From positions 310,001 to 374,000 of the forward strand of contig JADJWX010000004.1 of the NCBI GenBank assembly GCA_016716135.1: 64,000 bases of DNA. The letters run 5' to 3'. The position numbers and the translations under genes were made by a program. This stretch comes from Lewinellaceae bacterium (GTDB taxonomy: Bacteria > Bacteroidota > Bacteroidia > Chitinophagales > Saprospiraceae). The notes beneath the pieces are model-generated. The model was not told the DNA's origin, did no database searches, and worked only from the letters and a program-made list of their open reading frames with translations. Within the stretch, counting starts at the first letter, position 1. Every line of letters begins with the position of its first letter. This document shows, piece after piece, positions 26,451 through 35,545 of this stretch.

Positions 26451-26516
26451 GAGGTCACGGAGAATATCTACTCGTCCTACGACTTGAAGTCGTAGGACGA
26501 GTACTCCCGTGACCTC
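26451..26516. repeat. Palindrome nested in an older hairpin (copy d)
   Basis: The 33-base palindrome 26470-26502 (ACTCGTCCTACGACT-TGA-AGT...) is identical to copy c. It sits between outer arms GAGGTCACGG (26451-26460) and CCGTGACCTC (26507-26516), which would pair without it. A third copy of CCGTGACCT lies at 26431-26439. The site is between two divergent genes. Confidence 0.8.
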
Positions 26517-26592
26517 GTGGCAAAACGTTTAAACACCCAGAATCTCACAAACCAAATCCTGAATAGTGTAAGGCCTACCCTGCAGATTCTCG

Positions 26593-26600
26593 TATTTTTG
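26593..26600 (+). promoter_or_regulatory. Putative -7 box of the copper-resistance island
   Basis: TATTTTTG matches TAnnTTTG, 19 bases before a GTG codon at 26619. It argues for GTG 26619 as the true start and against the in-frame ATG at 26517, which lies upstream of the promoter. Confidence 0.5.
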
Positions 26601-26618
26601 CATTCAAATTCAGTTATT

Positions 26619-27035
26619 GTGTACCATCGCTTACTCCATATCACGCTTGCCCTTTCGGTGCTGCTCAGCACCACGGGCATCTCCGTGTACCGGCATTTTT
26701 GCCAGGACAAACTGATGAGTACCGCCATGTTCGTCAAACCGCATGGCTGCAAAATGGCAAAGCACCGGAACTGCCATTCCGGTGGGCACTGCGCAAAAAA
26801 AGAAGTAAATTCCTGCTGCAACGACACATTGGAATTTCACCAGATCGACCAGGACAAGCAGATCACCCCGACCCTGTTCAAGTTGTTGAAACAACCAATG
26901 CTGTTGTCGCTGCCCTGGCCGGTTTTTCTTGCGCCTGCAACCATCAGCCTTAGCAAAGTACTCCCCTACCTGCATTACCGCCCCCCGTTAATACGCGGCA
27001 CGCTCCCGGCGCTCCTGCAGGTTTTCCGTTTTTAG
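26619..27035 (+). CDS. HYC_CC_PP family protein (cysteine/histidine-rich, copper-linked)
   Basis: A 138-residue protein if GTG 26619 is used (reading YHRLLHITLALSVLLSTTG after the initiator), which places a signal/anchor helix at the N-terminus. The family's three landmarks are present: YRHFC early, a CxxxxHC...CC pattern in the middle (NCHSGGHCAKKEVNSCC), and HYRPP near the end. Such proteins are common next to Bacteroidota CusA-type pumps; metal binding by the Cys/His cluster is inferred. It lies 102 bases before the pump gene, likely in the same transcript. Confidence 0.75.
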   Translation: MYHRLLHITLALSVLLSTTGISVYRHFCQDKLMSTAMFVKPHGCKMAKHRNCHSGGHCAKKEVNSCCNDTLEFHQIDQDKQITPTLFKLLKQPMLLSLPWPVFLAPATISLSKVLPYLHYRPPLIRGTLPALLQVFRF

Positions 27036-27137
27036 TCTATCGTCCGTTTACAGCCGCTGCGCACTGTTGAGCAGCCTGGAAGCTGTGTGCTACATGGCGC
27101 CGTTAAGGCGCGATTCGCAACCAATCAAGGACGATCT

Positions 27138-30100
27138 ATGCTAAACGGAATCATTCGTTTTTTCCTCGAAAACAAATTTGTCACCGGCATCCTGCTGACC
27201 TTGTTCGTCGGCTGGGGCATTGCTACCGCGCCCTTCGGCTGGAAAACCGGGCTGCCTGCCGATCCCGTCCCGGTGGACGCTATCCCCGACCTTGGCGAAA
27301 ACCAGCAGATTGTTTTTGCCGACTGGATGGGGCGCTCCCCCCAGGATGTGGAAGACCAGATCACCTACCCGCTGACAACTTTCCTGCTCGGCATACCCGG
27401 GGTGAAATCTATCCGGAGCACCTCCATGTTCGGCTTCGCCAGCATCTATGTCATCTTTGATGAAGACACGGAGTTTTACTGGTCGCGGAGCCGGATTTTG
27501 GAAAAACTCAACTCGCTGCCGGCAGGTTTGCTGCCCCCCGGCGTACAACCGGCACTGGGCCCCGACGCTACGGCGCTGGGGCAGGTGTTCTGGTATACCA
27601 TTGAAGGGCGCGACCCGGAGGGCCGCGTTACCGGTGGCTGGGATTTGTATGAAATCCGCACCGTGCAGGATTTCTACGTAAAATACGCCCTCAACGCCGT
27701 GGAAGGCGTTTCCGAGGTGGCTTCGGTGGGCGGCCAGGTCAAGGAATACCAGGTGGATGTCAACCCCGACGCACTCAAAGCCTACAACATTCCGCTCATG
27801 GATGTGATGGCCGCCGTCCGGAAATCAAACCGCGACGCCGGCGCCCAAACCATCGAGATCAACCAGGCGGAATACCTCGTGCGGGGGCTGGGCTATATCA
27901 AAAAAGTGGATGACCTCGAACTGGCCGTCGTCGCGGTACATAACAACGTGCCGATCCGGATCAAAGACATCGGCGTCGTGTCGCTCGGCCCGGCTACCCG
28001 GCGGGGCATACTCGATAAAGACGGCGCCGAAGTGGCCGGCGGTGTGGTCGTGGCGCGCTACGGCGCCAATCCGCTGGCGGTGATTGAGGCGGTGAAGCAG
28101 AAAATTGACGAGATCGCACCCGGTTTACCCCAAAAAAAACTGGCCGACGGGACAGTAAGCCAACTGACCATTGTGCCTTTTTACGATCGCACCCAACTCA
28201 TTCAGGAAACCCTGGGTACCCTGGAGCGCGCCCTCTCGCACGAAATCCTGATCAGCATTCTCGTCGTGCTGGTGCTGGTGTTCAACCTGCGGGCGGCACT
28301 GCTCATTTCGAGTATGTTGCCCGTGGCCGTACTGATGACCTTCATCACCATGCGGTATGCCGGTGTAGATGCCAACATTGTGGCGCTCTCAGGTATCGCC
28401 ATTGCCATTGGCGTAATGGTCGATGTCGGGATTGTTTTTGTGGAAAACATTATCCGCCACCTCGAATTGCCGGAAAACAGGGGGCTGCGCGGCCGGAATT
28501 TGTTGGAAGTGATCTATTCGGCGACGGTCGAAGTTTCTTCCGCCATTACCACCGCGCTGGCGACCACCGTGGTCAGTTTTCTGCCGGTGTTTGTCCTGGA
28601 ATCAGCGGAAGGGAAGTTGTTCAAACCGCTGGCGTTCACCAAAACCTTTGCCCTGGGCGCTTCGTTTGTGCTGGGGATTGCCGTATTGCCGGCGCTGGCG
28701 CACCTCGTGCTGTCGCTGAATTTTGACAAAAAACGGGTGCGCACGATTTGGAATACGGCACTTATTGCCGGGGGCATTCTGATCGCTGTATTTTACAAAA
28801 CCGGGCTGCCGCTCTGGCTGGTCGTTATTGGCTTGAACAACCTGTTTGAAAACCGTTGGCCGGCGCGTTGGAAAGCGGTACCGAATTTCGTCAACATTGC
28901 CGTGGTTGTACTTGTCGCCACGTTTTTCCTGACGGAAGAATGGATGCCGCTTGGCCACCAAAACGCCCTGTTCGTCAACTACATTTTCGTATTGCTGCTG
29001 CTGGGCATTATTCTCGGGGCTTTGCTGGCCATTGTGCATTTTTACGAGCCGGTACTGAAATGGTGCCTGGTCAACAAGGGCAAATTCATGCTCCTGCCGC
29101 TGTTTACGGTGGTTCTTGGCGTCGTTATCTGGCTGGGCTGGAACAACACCTTTGGCTTCGTTGCACGCGGTTTTGACACCCTGGGCTGGAATGTGCGCAC
29201 TACAGGGCTGTGGAGCACCATGTTGCACAAATTCCCGGGCATGGGCAAGGAGTTTATGCCGGCACTGGATGAAGGCAGTTTTCTGCTCATGCCTACCTCC
29301 ATGCCCCATTCCGGTGTGGCGGAAAACCAGCGGATCGTGGCGCAGCTCGATATGCTGCTGGCCAATATCCCCGAAGTAGAACTCGCCGTAGGCAAGGCCG
29401 GACGCGCTGAAACGGCACTCGACCCCGCGCCAATTTCGATGTTTGAAAATATTATAAACTACAAGCCGGAATTTCAGATCGACAAAAACGGCAAGCGCCA
29501 AACGTTTAAAACCGACAGGCAAGGCCGGTTTATCCTGGCATCCGGCGATACGCTATCCAATGAAGCAGCCCTGGCTCGTGGCATTGAAGCCGGCGCACTG
29601 ATTCCCGATCCCGATGGGCAGGTCTTCCGAAACTGGCGACCGGAGATCAAACACCCCGACGACATCTGGAACGAAATTGTGCGGGTGACCAAACTCCCCG
29701 GCGTTACCTCCGCCCCCAAACTCCAGCCGATCGAAACCCGCCTCGTCATGTTGCAAACCGGCATGCGGGCGCCCATGGGTATCAAGGTGTACGGCCCCGA
29801 CCTGAAGACCATCGAAACCTTCGGCTTGCAACTCGAAACTATTTTGAAAACAGTGCCTTCGGTAAAATCTGAGGCCGTTTTTGCCGACCGCATCGTCGGC
29901 AAACCGTACCTGCACCTGAATATCGACCGTGAAGCGGCAGCCCGCTACGGCCTGAATATCGAAGATGTCCAGGATTTTATCGAAACCGCCATTGGCGGTA
30001 TGCAAATTGGAACCACCGTGGAAGGCCGCGAGCGTTTCCCCGTGCGTGTGCGCTACCCGCGTGAACTGCGCGACAACCCGGAAAGCATCAAAAAAATGCT

Positions 30101-30950
30101 GGTGCCTACCCCTGTCGGCGCGCAGGTGCCGCTGGGCGAGCTCGTGCACATCGAATACGTACGCGGCCCGCAAATGATCAAAAGTGAAGACACTTTCCTC
30201 ACCGGGTATGTCCTGTTTGACAAAAAAGAAGGGCATGCCGAGGTGGATGTGGTAGAGGAAGCCCAACGCTTCATTCAGCAGCAGATCGACAGCGGCACAC
30301 TAACCGTACCGGCAGGCATCAGTTACAAGTTTTCCGGCAGTTACGAAAACCAGCTGCGGGCCATGAAGCGGTTGTCGATTGTAATTCCCATCAGCCTGAT
30401 CCTGATTTTCCTGCTGTTGTTTTTCCAGTTCAAAACGGTGATTGCCTCCTCCATCCACTTTTCCGGGGTGTTTGTGGCTTTCGCCGGCGGGTTTATCCTG
30501 CTCTGGTTGTACGGGCAGGATTGGTTTCTCAATTTCTCCGTCGCAGACATATCCATGCGGGAGCTGTTCCAGGTCCATCCCATCAACCTGAGTGTGGCGG
30601 TGTGGGTCGGGTTCATTGCCCTGTTCGGTATTGCCACCGACGACGGGGTGATCATGGGAACCTACATCCACCAGGTTTTTGAGGAGCGCAAACCCGCTAC
30701 GGTTGCCGAAGTGCGGGAAGCCGTGCTGATTGCCGGAAAAAAACGCGTGCGCCCGGCCATGATGACCGCGGCGGTGGCCATTATCGCGCTGTTGCCTGTG
30801 CTGACTTCAACCGGCAAGGGCGCCGACATCATGGTACCCATGGCCATCCCTACGTTTGGCGGGATGACGATTCAGTTGATGACCATGTTTGTGGTGCCGG
30901 TGTTGCAGGCGTACTGGCGGGAACGGGTGGTCGGCGTACAAGCCCGGTAA
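27138..30950 (+). CDS. cusA: CusA/CzcA-type heavy-metal RND efflux pump
   Basis: A 1270-residue protein from ATG 27138 (MLNGIIRFFLENKFVTG), with AAGGA 6-10 bases upstream; the longer in-frame start at 27087 adds a non-conserved leader. It has twelve-span RND topology: first helix about 12-30, the proton-relay helix with IGVMVDVGIVFVENI, and the C-terminal set from MKRLSIVIPISLILIFL. Two of the three Cu(I)/Ag(I)-binding methionines of E. coli CusA have obvious counterparts (RLVMLQTG, GPQMIKSE), and a third methionine lies one residue off (IGGMQIG), so copper/silver is the likely substrate. It is longer than CusA because of an extra membrane-rich insert at about 540-680. It works with the downstream adaptor and TolC-like protein. 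Confidence 0.93.
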   Translation: MLNGIIRFFLENKFVTGILLTLFVGWGIATAPFGWKTGLPADPVPVDAIPDLGENQQIVFADWMGRSPQDVEDQITYPLTTFLLGIPGVKSIRSTSMFGFASIYVIFDEDTEFYWSRSRILEKLNSLPAGLLPPGVQPALGPDATALGQVFWYTIEGRDPEGRVTGGWDLYEIRTVQDFYVKYALNAVEGVSEVASVGGQVKEYQVDVNPDALKAYNIPLMDVMAAVRKSNRDAGAQTIEINQAEYLVRGLGYIKKVDDLELAVVAVHNNVPIRIKDIGVVSLGPATRRGILDKDGAEVAGGVVVARYGANPLAVIEAVKQKIDEIAPGLPQKKLADGTVSQLTIVPFYDRTQLIQETLGTLERALSHEILISILVVLVLVFNLRAALLISSMLPVAVLMTFITMRYAGVDANIVALSGIAIAIGVMVDVGIVFVENIIRHLELPENRGLRGRNLLEVIYSATVEVSSAITTALATTVVSFLPVFVLESAEGKLFKPLAFTKTFALGASFVLGIAVLPALAHLVLSLNFDKKRVRTIWNTALIAGGILIAVFYKTGLPLWLVVIGLNNLFENRWPARWKAVPNFVNIAVVVLVATFFLTEEWMPLGHQNALFVNYIFVLLLLGIILGALLAIVHFYEPVLKWCLVNKGKFMLLPLFTVVLGVVIWLGWNNTFGFVARGFDTLGWNVRTTGLWSTMLHKFPGMGKEFMPALDEGSFLLMPTSMPHSGVAENQRIVAQLDMLLANIPEVELAVGKAGRAETALDPAPISMFENIINYKPEFQIDKNGKRQTFKTDRQGRFILASGDTLSNEAALARGIEAGALIPDPDGQVFRNWRPEIKHPDDIWNEIVRVTKLPGVTSAPKLQPIETRLVMLQTGMRAPMGIKVYGPDLKTIETFGLQLETILKTVPSVKSEAVFADRIVGKPYLHLNIDREAAARYGLNIEDVQDFIETAIGGMQIGTTVEGRERFPVRVRYPRELRDNPESIKKMLVPTPVGAQVPLGELVHIEYVRGPQMIKSEDTFLTGYVLFDKKEGHAEVDVVEEAQRFIQQQIDSGTLTVPAGISYKFSGSYENQLRAMKRLSIVIPISLILIFLLLFFQFKTVIASSIHFSGVFVAFAGGFILLWLYGQDWFLNFSVADISMRELFQVHPINLSVAVWVGFIALFGIATDDGVIMGTYIHQVFEERKPATVAEVREAVLIAGKKRVRPAMMTAAVAIIALLPVLTSTGKGADIMVPMAIPTFGGMTIQLMTMFVVPVLQAYWRERVVGVQAR

Positions 30951-31009
30951 CTTAAAGTTATAAGTATTTAAACTATGATCTGTTTATTGAAATATCTCAC
31001 CCCCTTGTG

Positions 31010-31360
31010 TCAACCCCATCCCCTCCCCCAGCGGGCTCCCCATTACCCACAAGTTGATATGAAAAATAATAGTGTACCTATTTCAGACAATAAACGACTT
31101 ACTATTCTACAAACAATGACCTCGGAGAGGTCAAATCTTTGTAGAACAGCTATACCCGGGATAGATACGACCTCGGAGAGGTCGAATAATTGCAACATTG
31201 TGCATAACCATCCCTTATTCGACCTCTCCGAGGTCGTTGCAATAGGTATCCAATGCCGTTTCTACAAAGATGCGACCCCTCCGGGGTCAATTGATGGAAA
31301 ATCATATCAACTTGTGGGTAATCGAGAGCCCAGCGGGGAGGGGATGGGGGTGGGGTTGAA
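31010..31360. mobile_element. Composite palindromic island between cusA and the TolC-like gene
   Basis: Outer imperfect arms 31010-31060 and 31304-31360 share, inverted, ATTACCCACAAGTTGATAT and the GGGGATGGGG/CCCCATCCCC tract. Inside are three copies of GACCTCGGAGAGGTC (31118, 31169 and, inverted, 31221) and the related GACCCCTCCGGGGTC at 31274. CTACAAA/TTTGTAG arms frame them. No coding capacity. It interrupts the efflux operon, so the downstream genes may need their own promoter. Confidence 0.7.
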
Positions 31361-31405
31361 CCACAGAAACGAGATTTTCCAATAATTATCAAAAAAGAAA
31401 AAACT

Positions 31406-32638
31406 ATGCGCCTCATAATCATGCTACTTGCCCTGATATCCACAGGTACCCTACCCGCCCAAACGCTGGACGACTACCTGGCCATCGCCCTGAAAAACAA
31501 CCCGGGCATCAAAGCCCAAAACACGGAGTACCAGGCGGCCCGGCAAAAAATCACCCAGGCCGGCGCCTTGCCCGATCCGCAGGTCAACGCATCGGTCTTT
31601 ATCCGGCCGATGATGTTGCCCATGGGTAATCAACTGGGCAGTATTTCCGCCATGCAGATGTTCCCCTGGTTCGGCGCCCTCGGGGCCATGAAAAACGAGG
31701 CCGCTCAAATGGCTGAAGTCAAACAGCAGGCAGTGCAGGTAACCCAAAATGCACTGGCTTTTCAGGTAAAATCGGCCTGGTATCCCTTACTCGAACTGGA
31801 AATTCAAGGTCAAATTTTGCAGGAAAAGAAACGCGTACTGGAAATCAGCAAGGAGCTGGCGTCCATCAAATTTCAACACGGACAGGCGCCTATGGCCGAT
31901 GCCATCCGGGCCGACATCATGATCGACGAAGTAGTCACACAAATCACCTTGCTGGAAGAAAAACGCCGGCCCTTGGAAGCCGCCTTCAACCTGTTGCTCA
32001 ACCGGCCTGCCGACACGCCCGTGGTGATCACGGCAACACTGCCTGAGATTGCCCATTCCGCTATGATCCAGCCGAACAGCTCCATTGCCAATAACCCTGC
32101 ACTTGCCGTTTTTGACAAACAAATTCAGGCGGAACAGGCGGCAGAACAGGCAGCCAACTTCTTGCGCAAACCCATGTTCGGCGCCGGCCTGCAATACATG
32201 CCCTTGATCAAACGCAAAGGCCACGACGTGCACATTGAACCCAATACCGGCCGCGACATGGTCATGCCGATGGTTTCAATTACCATTCCCATCTGGCGGA
32301 AAAAATATAGCGCCGCAGTGGAAGAGCGCCGCCTCATGCAACTTGCCTATTCGGACATGAAAACCAATATGGAAAACGAATTGAACGCCATGGCTGAAAT
32401 GACAGGCTACGAACTGGATAAACTGGTAAAAACAGCCAACCTGCTGGACCTGCAACAGAAAAAAACACAGCAACTCATCGACCTGTTAATGGCAGCCTAC
32501 AGCAACAACGGAAAAGATTTTGAAGAAATCCTGCGCCTGCAACAACAACTTTTCGGCTATCAAAGTGAAAAAGCCGCCACGCAAACCCAGTACCAACTTG
32601 CGCTTGCCAAGCTCGAATTCCTAACCGGCAAAATTTGA
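31406..32638 (+). CDS. TolC-family outer membrane efflux protein
   Basis: A 410-residue protein. The signal peptide is residues 1-19 (MRLIIMLLALISTGTLPAQ). Two repeats of the TolC kind are visible: TLDDYLAIALKNNPGIKAQNTEYQAARQKITQAGALPDPQV at the start, and a second helical half from about 215 (NPALAVFDKQIQAEQAAEQAA). Proteins of this kind form trimeric channels across the outer membrane. It lacks an N-terminal cysteine and is slightly shorter than CusC. The stop is 9 bases before the adaptor gene, so the two are co-transcribed. It is the exit duct of the copper/silver pump. Confidence 0.9.
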   Translation: MRLIIMLLALISTGTLPAQTLDDYLAIALKNNPGIKAQNTEYQAARQKITQAGALPDPQVNASVFIRPMMLPMGNQLGSISAMQMFPWFGALGAMKNEAAQMAEVKQQAVQVTQNALAFQVKSAWYPLLELEIQGQILQEKKRVLEISKELASIKFQHGQAPMADAIRADIMIDEVVTQITLLEEKRRPLEAAFNLLLNRPADTPVVITATLPEIAHSAMIQPNSSIANNPALAVFDKQIQAEQAAEQAANFLRKPMFGAGLQYMPLIKRKGHDVHIEPNTGRDMVMPMVSITIPIWRKKYSAAVEERRLMQLAYSDMKTNMENELNAMAEMTGYELDKLVKTANLLDLQQKKTQQLIDLLMAAYSNNGKDFEEILRLQQQLFGYQSEKAATQTQYQLALAKLEFLTGKI

Positions 32639-32647
32639 TAAACGACC

Positions 32648-34381
32648 ATGAAAAAGATAAATATTAACCGTTCCACCTTGTTTGCCGCGATCCTTTTCCT
32701 GGCAGCAGGAATCCTGATCGGATGGCTCATCAAACCCGGACATGATCACCAGGCCGAAGCTGCCAACACCTCACAAGAACAAACCGCCGCCGCCATCTGG
32801 ACCTGCTCCATGGACCCGCAGGTGCGTCAAAGTGAACCGGGCAAATGCCCCTTGTGCGGCATGGACCTCATCCCCTTGGAACCCGACACCGAAGCCGGTA
32901 AGCCTTTGGCACTAAAAATGTCGCCAACCGCCATGCAACTGGCCAATGTGCAAACAGCCACTGTCGGTTACGGCATGCCCACCCGCGAACTCCGCCTGAA
33001 CGGCAAGGTGCAGCCCGACGAACGCCGCGTGTACTCCCAGGTAAGCCACCTGGAAGGGCGTGTCGAACAACTGTTGGTCAACTTCACCGGCGAACCGGTG
33101 CGGCAAGGCCAAAAACTGGGAACGCTCTACTCCCCTACCCTTGTCACTGCCCAGGAAGAACTGCTGGCAGCCAAGCAGATTCAGGATATGCAGCCTGCCC
33201 TGTTTCGGGCAGCCCGGGAAAAACTCAAAAACTGGAAACTCAGCGACAGCCAGATCGACAACATCCTGGCTGCCGGAAAAGTACAGGAACGGTTTCCCAT
33301 TCTGGCCGATGTCAGCGGGCTGGTTATGGCTAAAAAAGTAAATCTCGGCGACTACCTCATGCGCGGCATGCCGTTGTATGATATCGCCGACCTGTCGCGG
33401 GTATGGGTGCTGTTCGACGTGTACGAAAGCGATATGCCCTGGGTCAAAGTGGGCAGCACCATTAATTTCGAAATACAAGCGCTCCCCGGCCAGACATTCA
33501 CCGGCAAGGTCAGTTTCATAGACCCGGTGATCGACCCGGTAACCCGCGTGGCAACAGCCCGGGTGGAAATGGTCAATCCGGGCGGCAGGCTCAAACCCGA
33601 AATGTTTGCCGGCGGAACCATAAAAACTAAACTCTCCGGCCAAAAGGAAAGCATCGTGGCACCCAAATCTGCCGTGCTCTGGACCGGCGAACGATCGGTG
33701 GTTTACGTAAAAAACACGACAGTACAGGGTGTACAGTTCAGCATGCGGGAAGTGACGCTCGGGCCGCTGGTCGGGGACGGTTATGTCGTAAAATCCGGCC
33801 TTAAGCCTGGCGAGGAAATCGCCGTTAGCGGTGCCTTTTCCATCGATGCTGCCGCCCAGTTGGCCGGAAAGCCAAGCATGATGGCCCCGCAAGGCAGCGG
33901 CCGAAGCCCTGCCAACACGCCGGACGTTTCAAGCAGCAAAGCAATGAAAGCAGCGGTCCAAAAACTGTTCGATCGCTATTTTCCGCTGAAAGACGCACTG
34001 GTATCCGGTAATTTTGGCGAAGCCAAAAGTCGGGCAGCTCAATTGAAAAAAGTCCTCGAACAAACGCCAATGACCATCTTCGAGGGTGCTGCACACCAAC
34101 CCTGGATGAACAGCAGCAATGCTTCAAAAACTGCGCTGAACAAGATCAGCAAAGCCGGCGATCTGGAAGCCGCCCGTTCGGCCTTCAAACCCTTGTCGGA
34201 ACAGATGGTTGCACTGGCCCGCACTTTCGGTCCCTTCGAAACCACGATTTTTGTACAACACTGCCCCATGGCCGACGATAATATCGGCGCCAATTGGCTT
34301 AGTCTCGACAAGGCCATTCGAAACCCCTATTTTGGCGATAAAATGCTCAAGTGCGGCTCCGTCACGGAGACCATCCGGTAG
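32648..34381 (+). CDS. cusB: CusB-like periplasmic adaptor with metal-binding and DUF3347 domains
   Basis: A 577-residue protein. One N-terminal anchor helix (residues 12-28) is followed by a heavy-metal-binding domain (WTCSMDPQV ... PGKCPLCGMDLIP, about 50-77), the membrane-fusion barrel/lipoyl/hairpin region (about 90-400), and a C-terminal DUF3347 domain (about 435-575: KLFDRYFPLKDALV ... QHCPMADDNIGANWLS ... NPYFGDKMLKCGSV), itself a copper-binding module in known proteins. This three-part order is typical of Bacteroidota Cu/Ag adaptors. It bridges the RND pump and the TolC-like protein and may hand Cu(I) to the pump. Confidence 0.93.
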   Translation: MKKININRSTLFAAILFLAAGILIGWLIKPGHDHQAEAANTSQEQTAAAIWTCSMDPQVRQSEPGKCPLCGMDLIPLEPDTEAGKPLALKMSPTAMQLANVQTATVGYGMPTRELRLNGKVQPDERRVYSQVSHLEGRVEQLLVNFTGEPVRQGQKLGTLYSPTLVTAQEELLAAKQIQDMQPALFRAAREKLKNWKLSDSQIDNILAAGKVQERFPILADVSGLVMAKKVNLGDYLMRGMPLYDIADLSRVWVLFDVYESDMPWVKVGSTINFEIQALPGQTFTGKVSFIDPVIDPVTRVATARVEMVNPGGRLKPEMFAGGTIKTKLSGQKESIVAPKSAVLWTGERSVVYVKNTTVQGVQFSMREVTLGPLVGDGYVVKSGLKPGEEIAVSGAFSIDAAAQLAGKPSMMAPQGSGRSPANTPDVSSSKAMKAAVQKLFDRYFPLKDALVSGNFGEAKSRAAQLKKVLEQTPMTIFEGAAHQPWMNSSNASKTALNKISKAGDLEAARSAFKPLSEQMVALARTFGPFETTIFVQHCPMADDNIGANWLSLDKAIRNPYFGDKMLKCGSVTETIR

Positions 34382-34417
34382 ATCAATTCAATTAGTTAAC
34401 CAATAAAATTTGTAGAC

Positions 34418-34729
34418 ATGAAACAGTTCCAAATCATCCTCATCGGTCTTGCGCTCTCCGCTTTTATCGCTGCCTGCGGCGGCAATGCCGGCCACAGCCA
34501 TGAGAACAGCGGCGCCGCAGCCGACCAGAACACCGAAGCACAAACCCAAAATCCGGATGAACAAGGCCCGGAATATACCTCCGCGTACATCTGCCCGATG
34601 CACTGCGAAGGCAGCGGCAGCGACAAGCCGGGCGCGTGTCCGGTTTGTGGGATGGACTATGTTGTTAACGAAAACGCCGCAAAAGACTCCGATGCGCATG
34701 GACACGATCACGACGGGCATTCGCATTGA
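34418..34729 (+). CDS. Heavy-metal-binding-domain lipoprotein
   Basis: A 103-residue protein. The lipobox IAAC (about residues 17-20) predicts a lipid-anchored small protein. After an acidic/glutamine-rich linker (residues 28-52) comes the metal-binding motif YICPMHCEGSGSDKPGACPVCGMDYVV, the same module as in the adaptor, and then a His/Asp-rich tail (DSDAHGHDHDGHSH). Two metal-ligand types in about 80 residues suggest a periplasmic copper/silver sponge or chaperone. It lies 37 bases after cusB. Confidence 0.85.
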   Translation: MKQFQIILIGLALSAFIAACGGNAGHSHENSGAAADQNTEAQTQNPDEQGPEYTSAYICPMHCEGSGSDKPGACPVCGMDYVVNENAAKDSDAHGHDHDGHSH

Positions 34730-34764
34730 TTAGAGCGAAAACGAAACCCGGTGGTGCTTTCGCC

Positions 34765-35100
34765 TGTCGGCTTGGCTGTACGTCTAATGTTGTCAACTTA
34801 ATTCTACTTTGGCACTTTAACAATTGCACCACGCAACAATCAGGAAAGGTCGAACATCGATCGCTGAACCTTTAGGTAATTTGACCCGAAACAGGGAACG
34901 CCGCCCGTAGCATATTTCTCGCAGAGTTATGCGGAGTTTTTACGCAGCGTACGCAGCATTTTCCTTCATCAGGATGGGAACTCTGCGGAACTCCGCGAAT
35001 TAACTCGGCGTAACCCTGCGGGAAATGCTCTGCGAGCCGCTCCAATTCTTGACACATGATTTCTTAAATTGACGACATTAGGCTGTACGTCAAGCCGACA
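34765..35100. mobile_element. Large imperfect palindromic element
   Basis: The arms 34765-34800 and 35065-35100 are inverted copies (TGTCGGCTTG ... CTAATGT), except that an internal block GGCTGTACGTC is in the same orientation in both arms. A second inverted pair lies inside (TTCTCGCAGAG near 34915 and CTCTGCGAG near 35028), surrounded by GCGGAGTT/AACTCCGC repeats. No gene is seen between 34730 and 35166. Confidence 0.65.
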
Positions 35101-35166
35101 ATTTCCGCCGTTTTTTCAACCGGCATGACCCCAAAACCGTTACATTTTTGAATAAAAAATTCAACC

Positions 35167-35460
35167 ATGAGACAGTACCAAACACTGGTCGAAGCGCTGG
35201 AAGGTTTGAAAAACCGGGGCTACGTCCATGATTTTAACCTGCAAAGCAGCTGCGTGGAATGCCCGGACCTGGACTTACGGTTGCATCCACAGGATTTCGA
35301 GATACGGGAGGTCTACCGTTTCGAAGGCATGAGCAATCCCGACGACAACTCCGTGCTGTACGCGATTGAATCCAATACCGGGGTGAAAGGCGTTTTGGTG
35401 GATGCCTATGGCGTTTATTCCGAGGCGCTGAGTCCGGAAATGATAGCCCGCCTGAAGTGA
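35167..35460 (+). CDS. Small conserved protein often mislabelled as phosphoribosylpyrophosphate synthetase
   Basis: A 97-residue cytosolic protein without signal or membrane segment. Visible features are YQTLVEALEGLKNRGYVHDFNL at the start, a CVECPDLDLRLHPQDFEIREVYRFEGMSNPDDNSVLYAIES core and a conserved GVLVDAYGVYSE end. From memory, short Bacteroidota proteins of this form are annotated after PRPP synthetase, but no PRPP-binding loop is visible and the length excludes that enzyme. The function is unknown. A gap of 85 bases separates it from the MgtC/DUF4010 gene. Confidence 0.7.
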   Translation: MRQYQTLVEALEGLKNRGYVHDFNLQSSCVECPDLDLRLHPQDFEIREVYRFEGMSNPDDNSVLYAIESNTGVKGVLVDAYGVYSEALSPEMIARLK

Positions 35461-35545
35461 ACTACCCGGTAGAAAAAGGGAAAAAAGATCGAAGTCCGAG
35501 CAGAGCCTGTACCTTTACCGATACCTGCCCTGCAAACTTACCACC

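Noticed and set aside
26517..26618. Upstream ATG start of the HYC_CC_PP protein
   Set aside because: It lies upstream of the TAnnTTTG box, and the extra residues would precede the signal/anchor helix.
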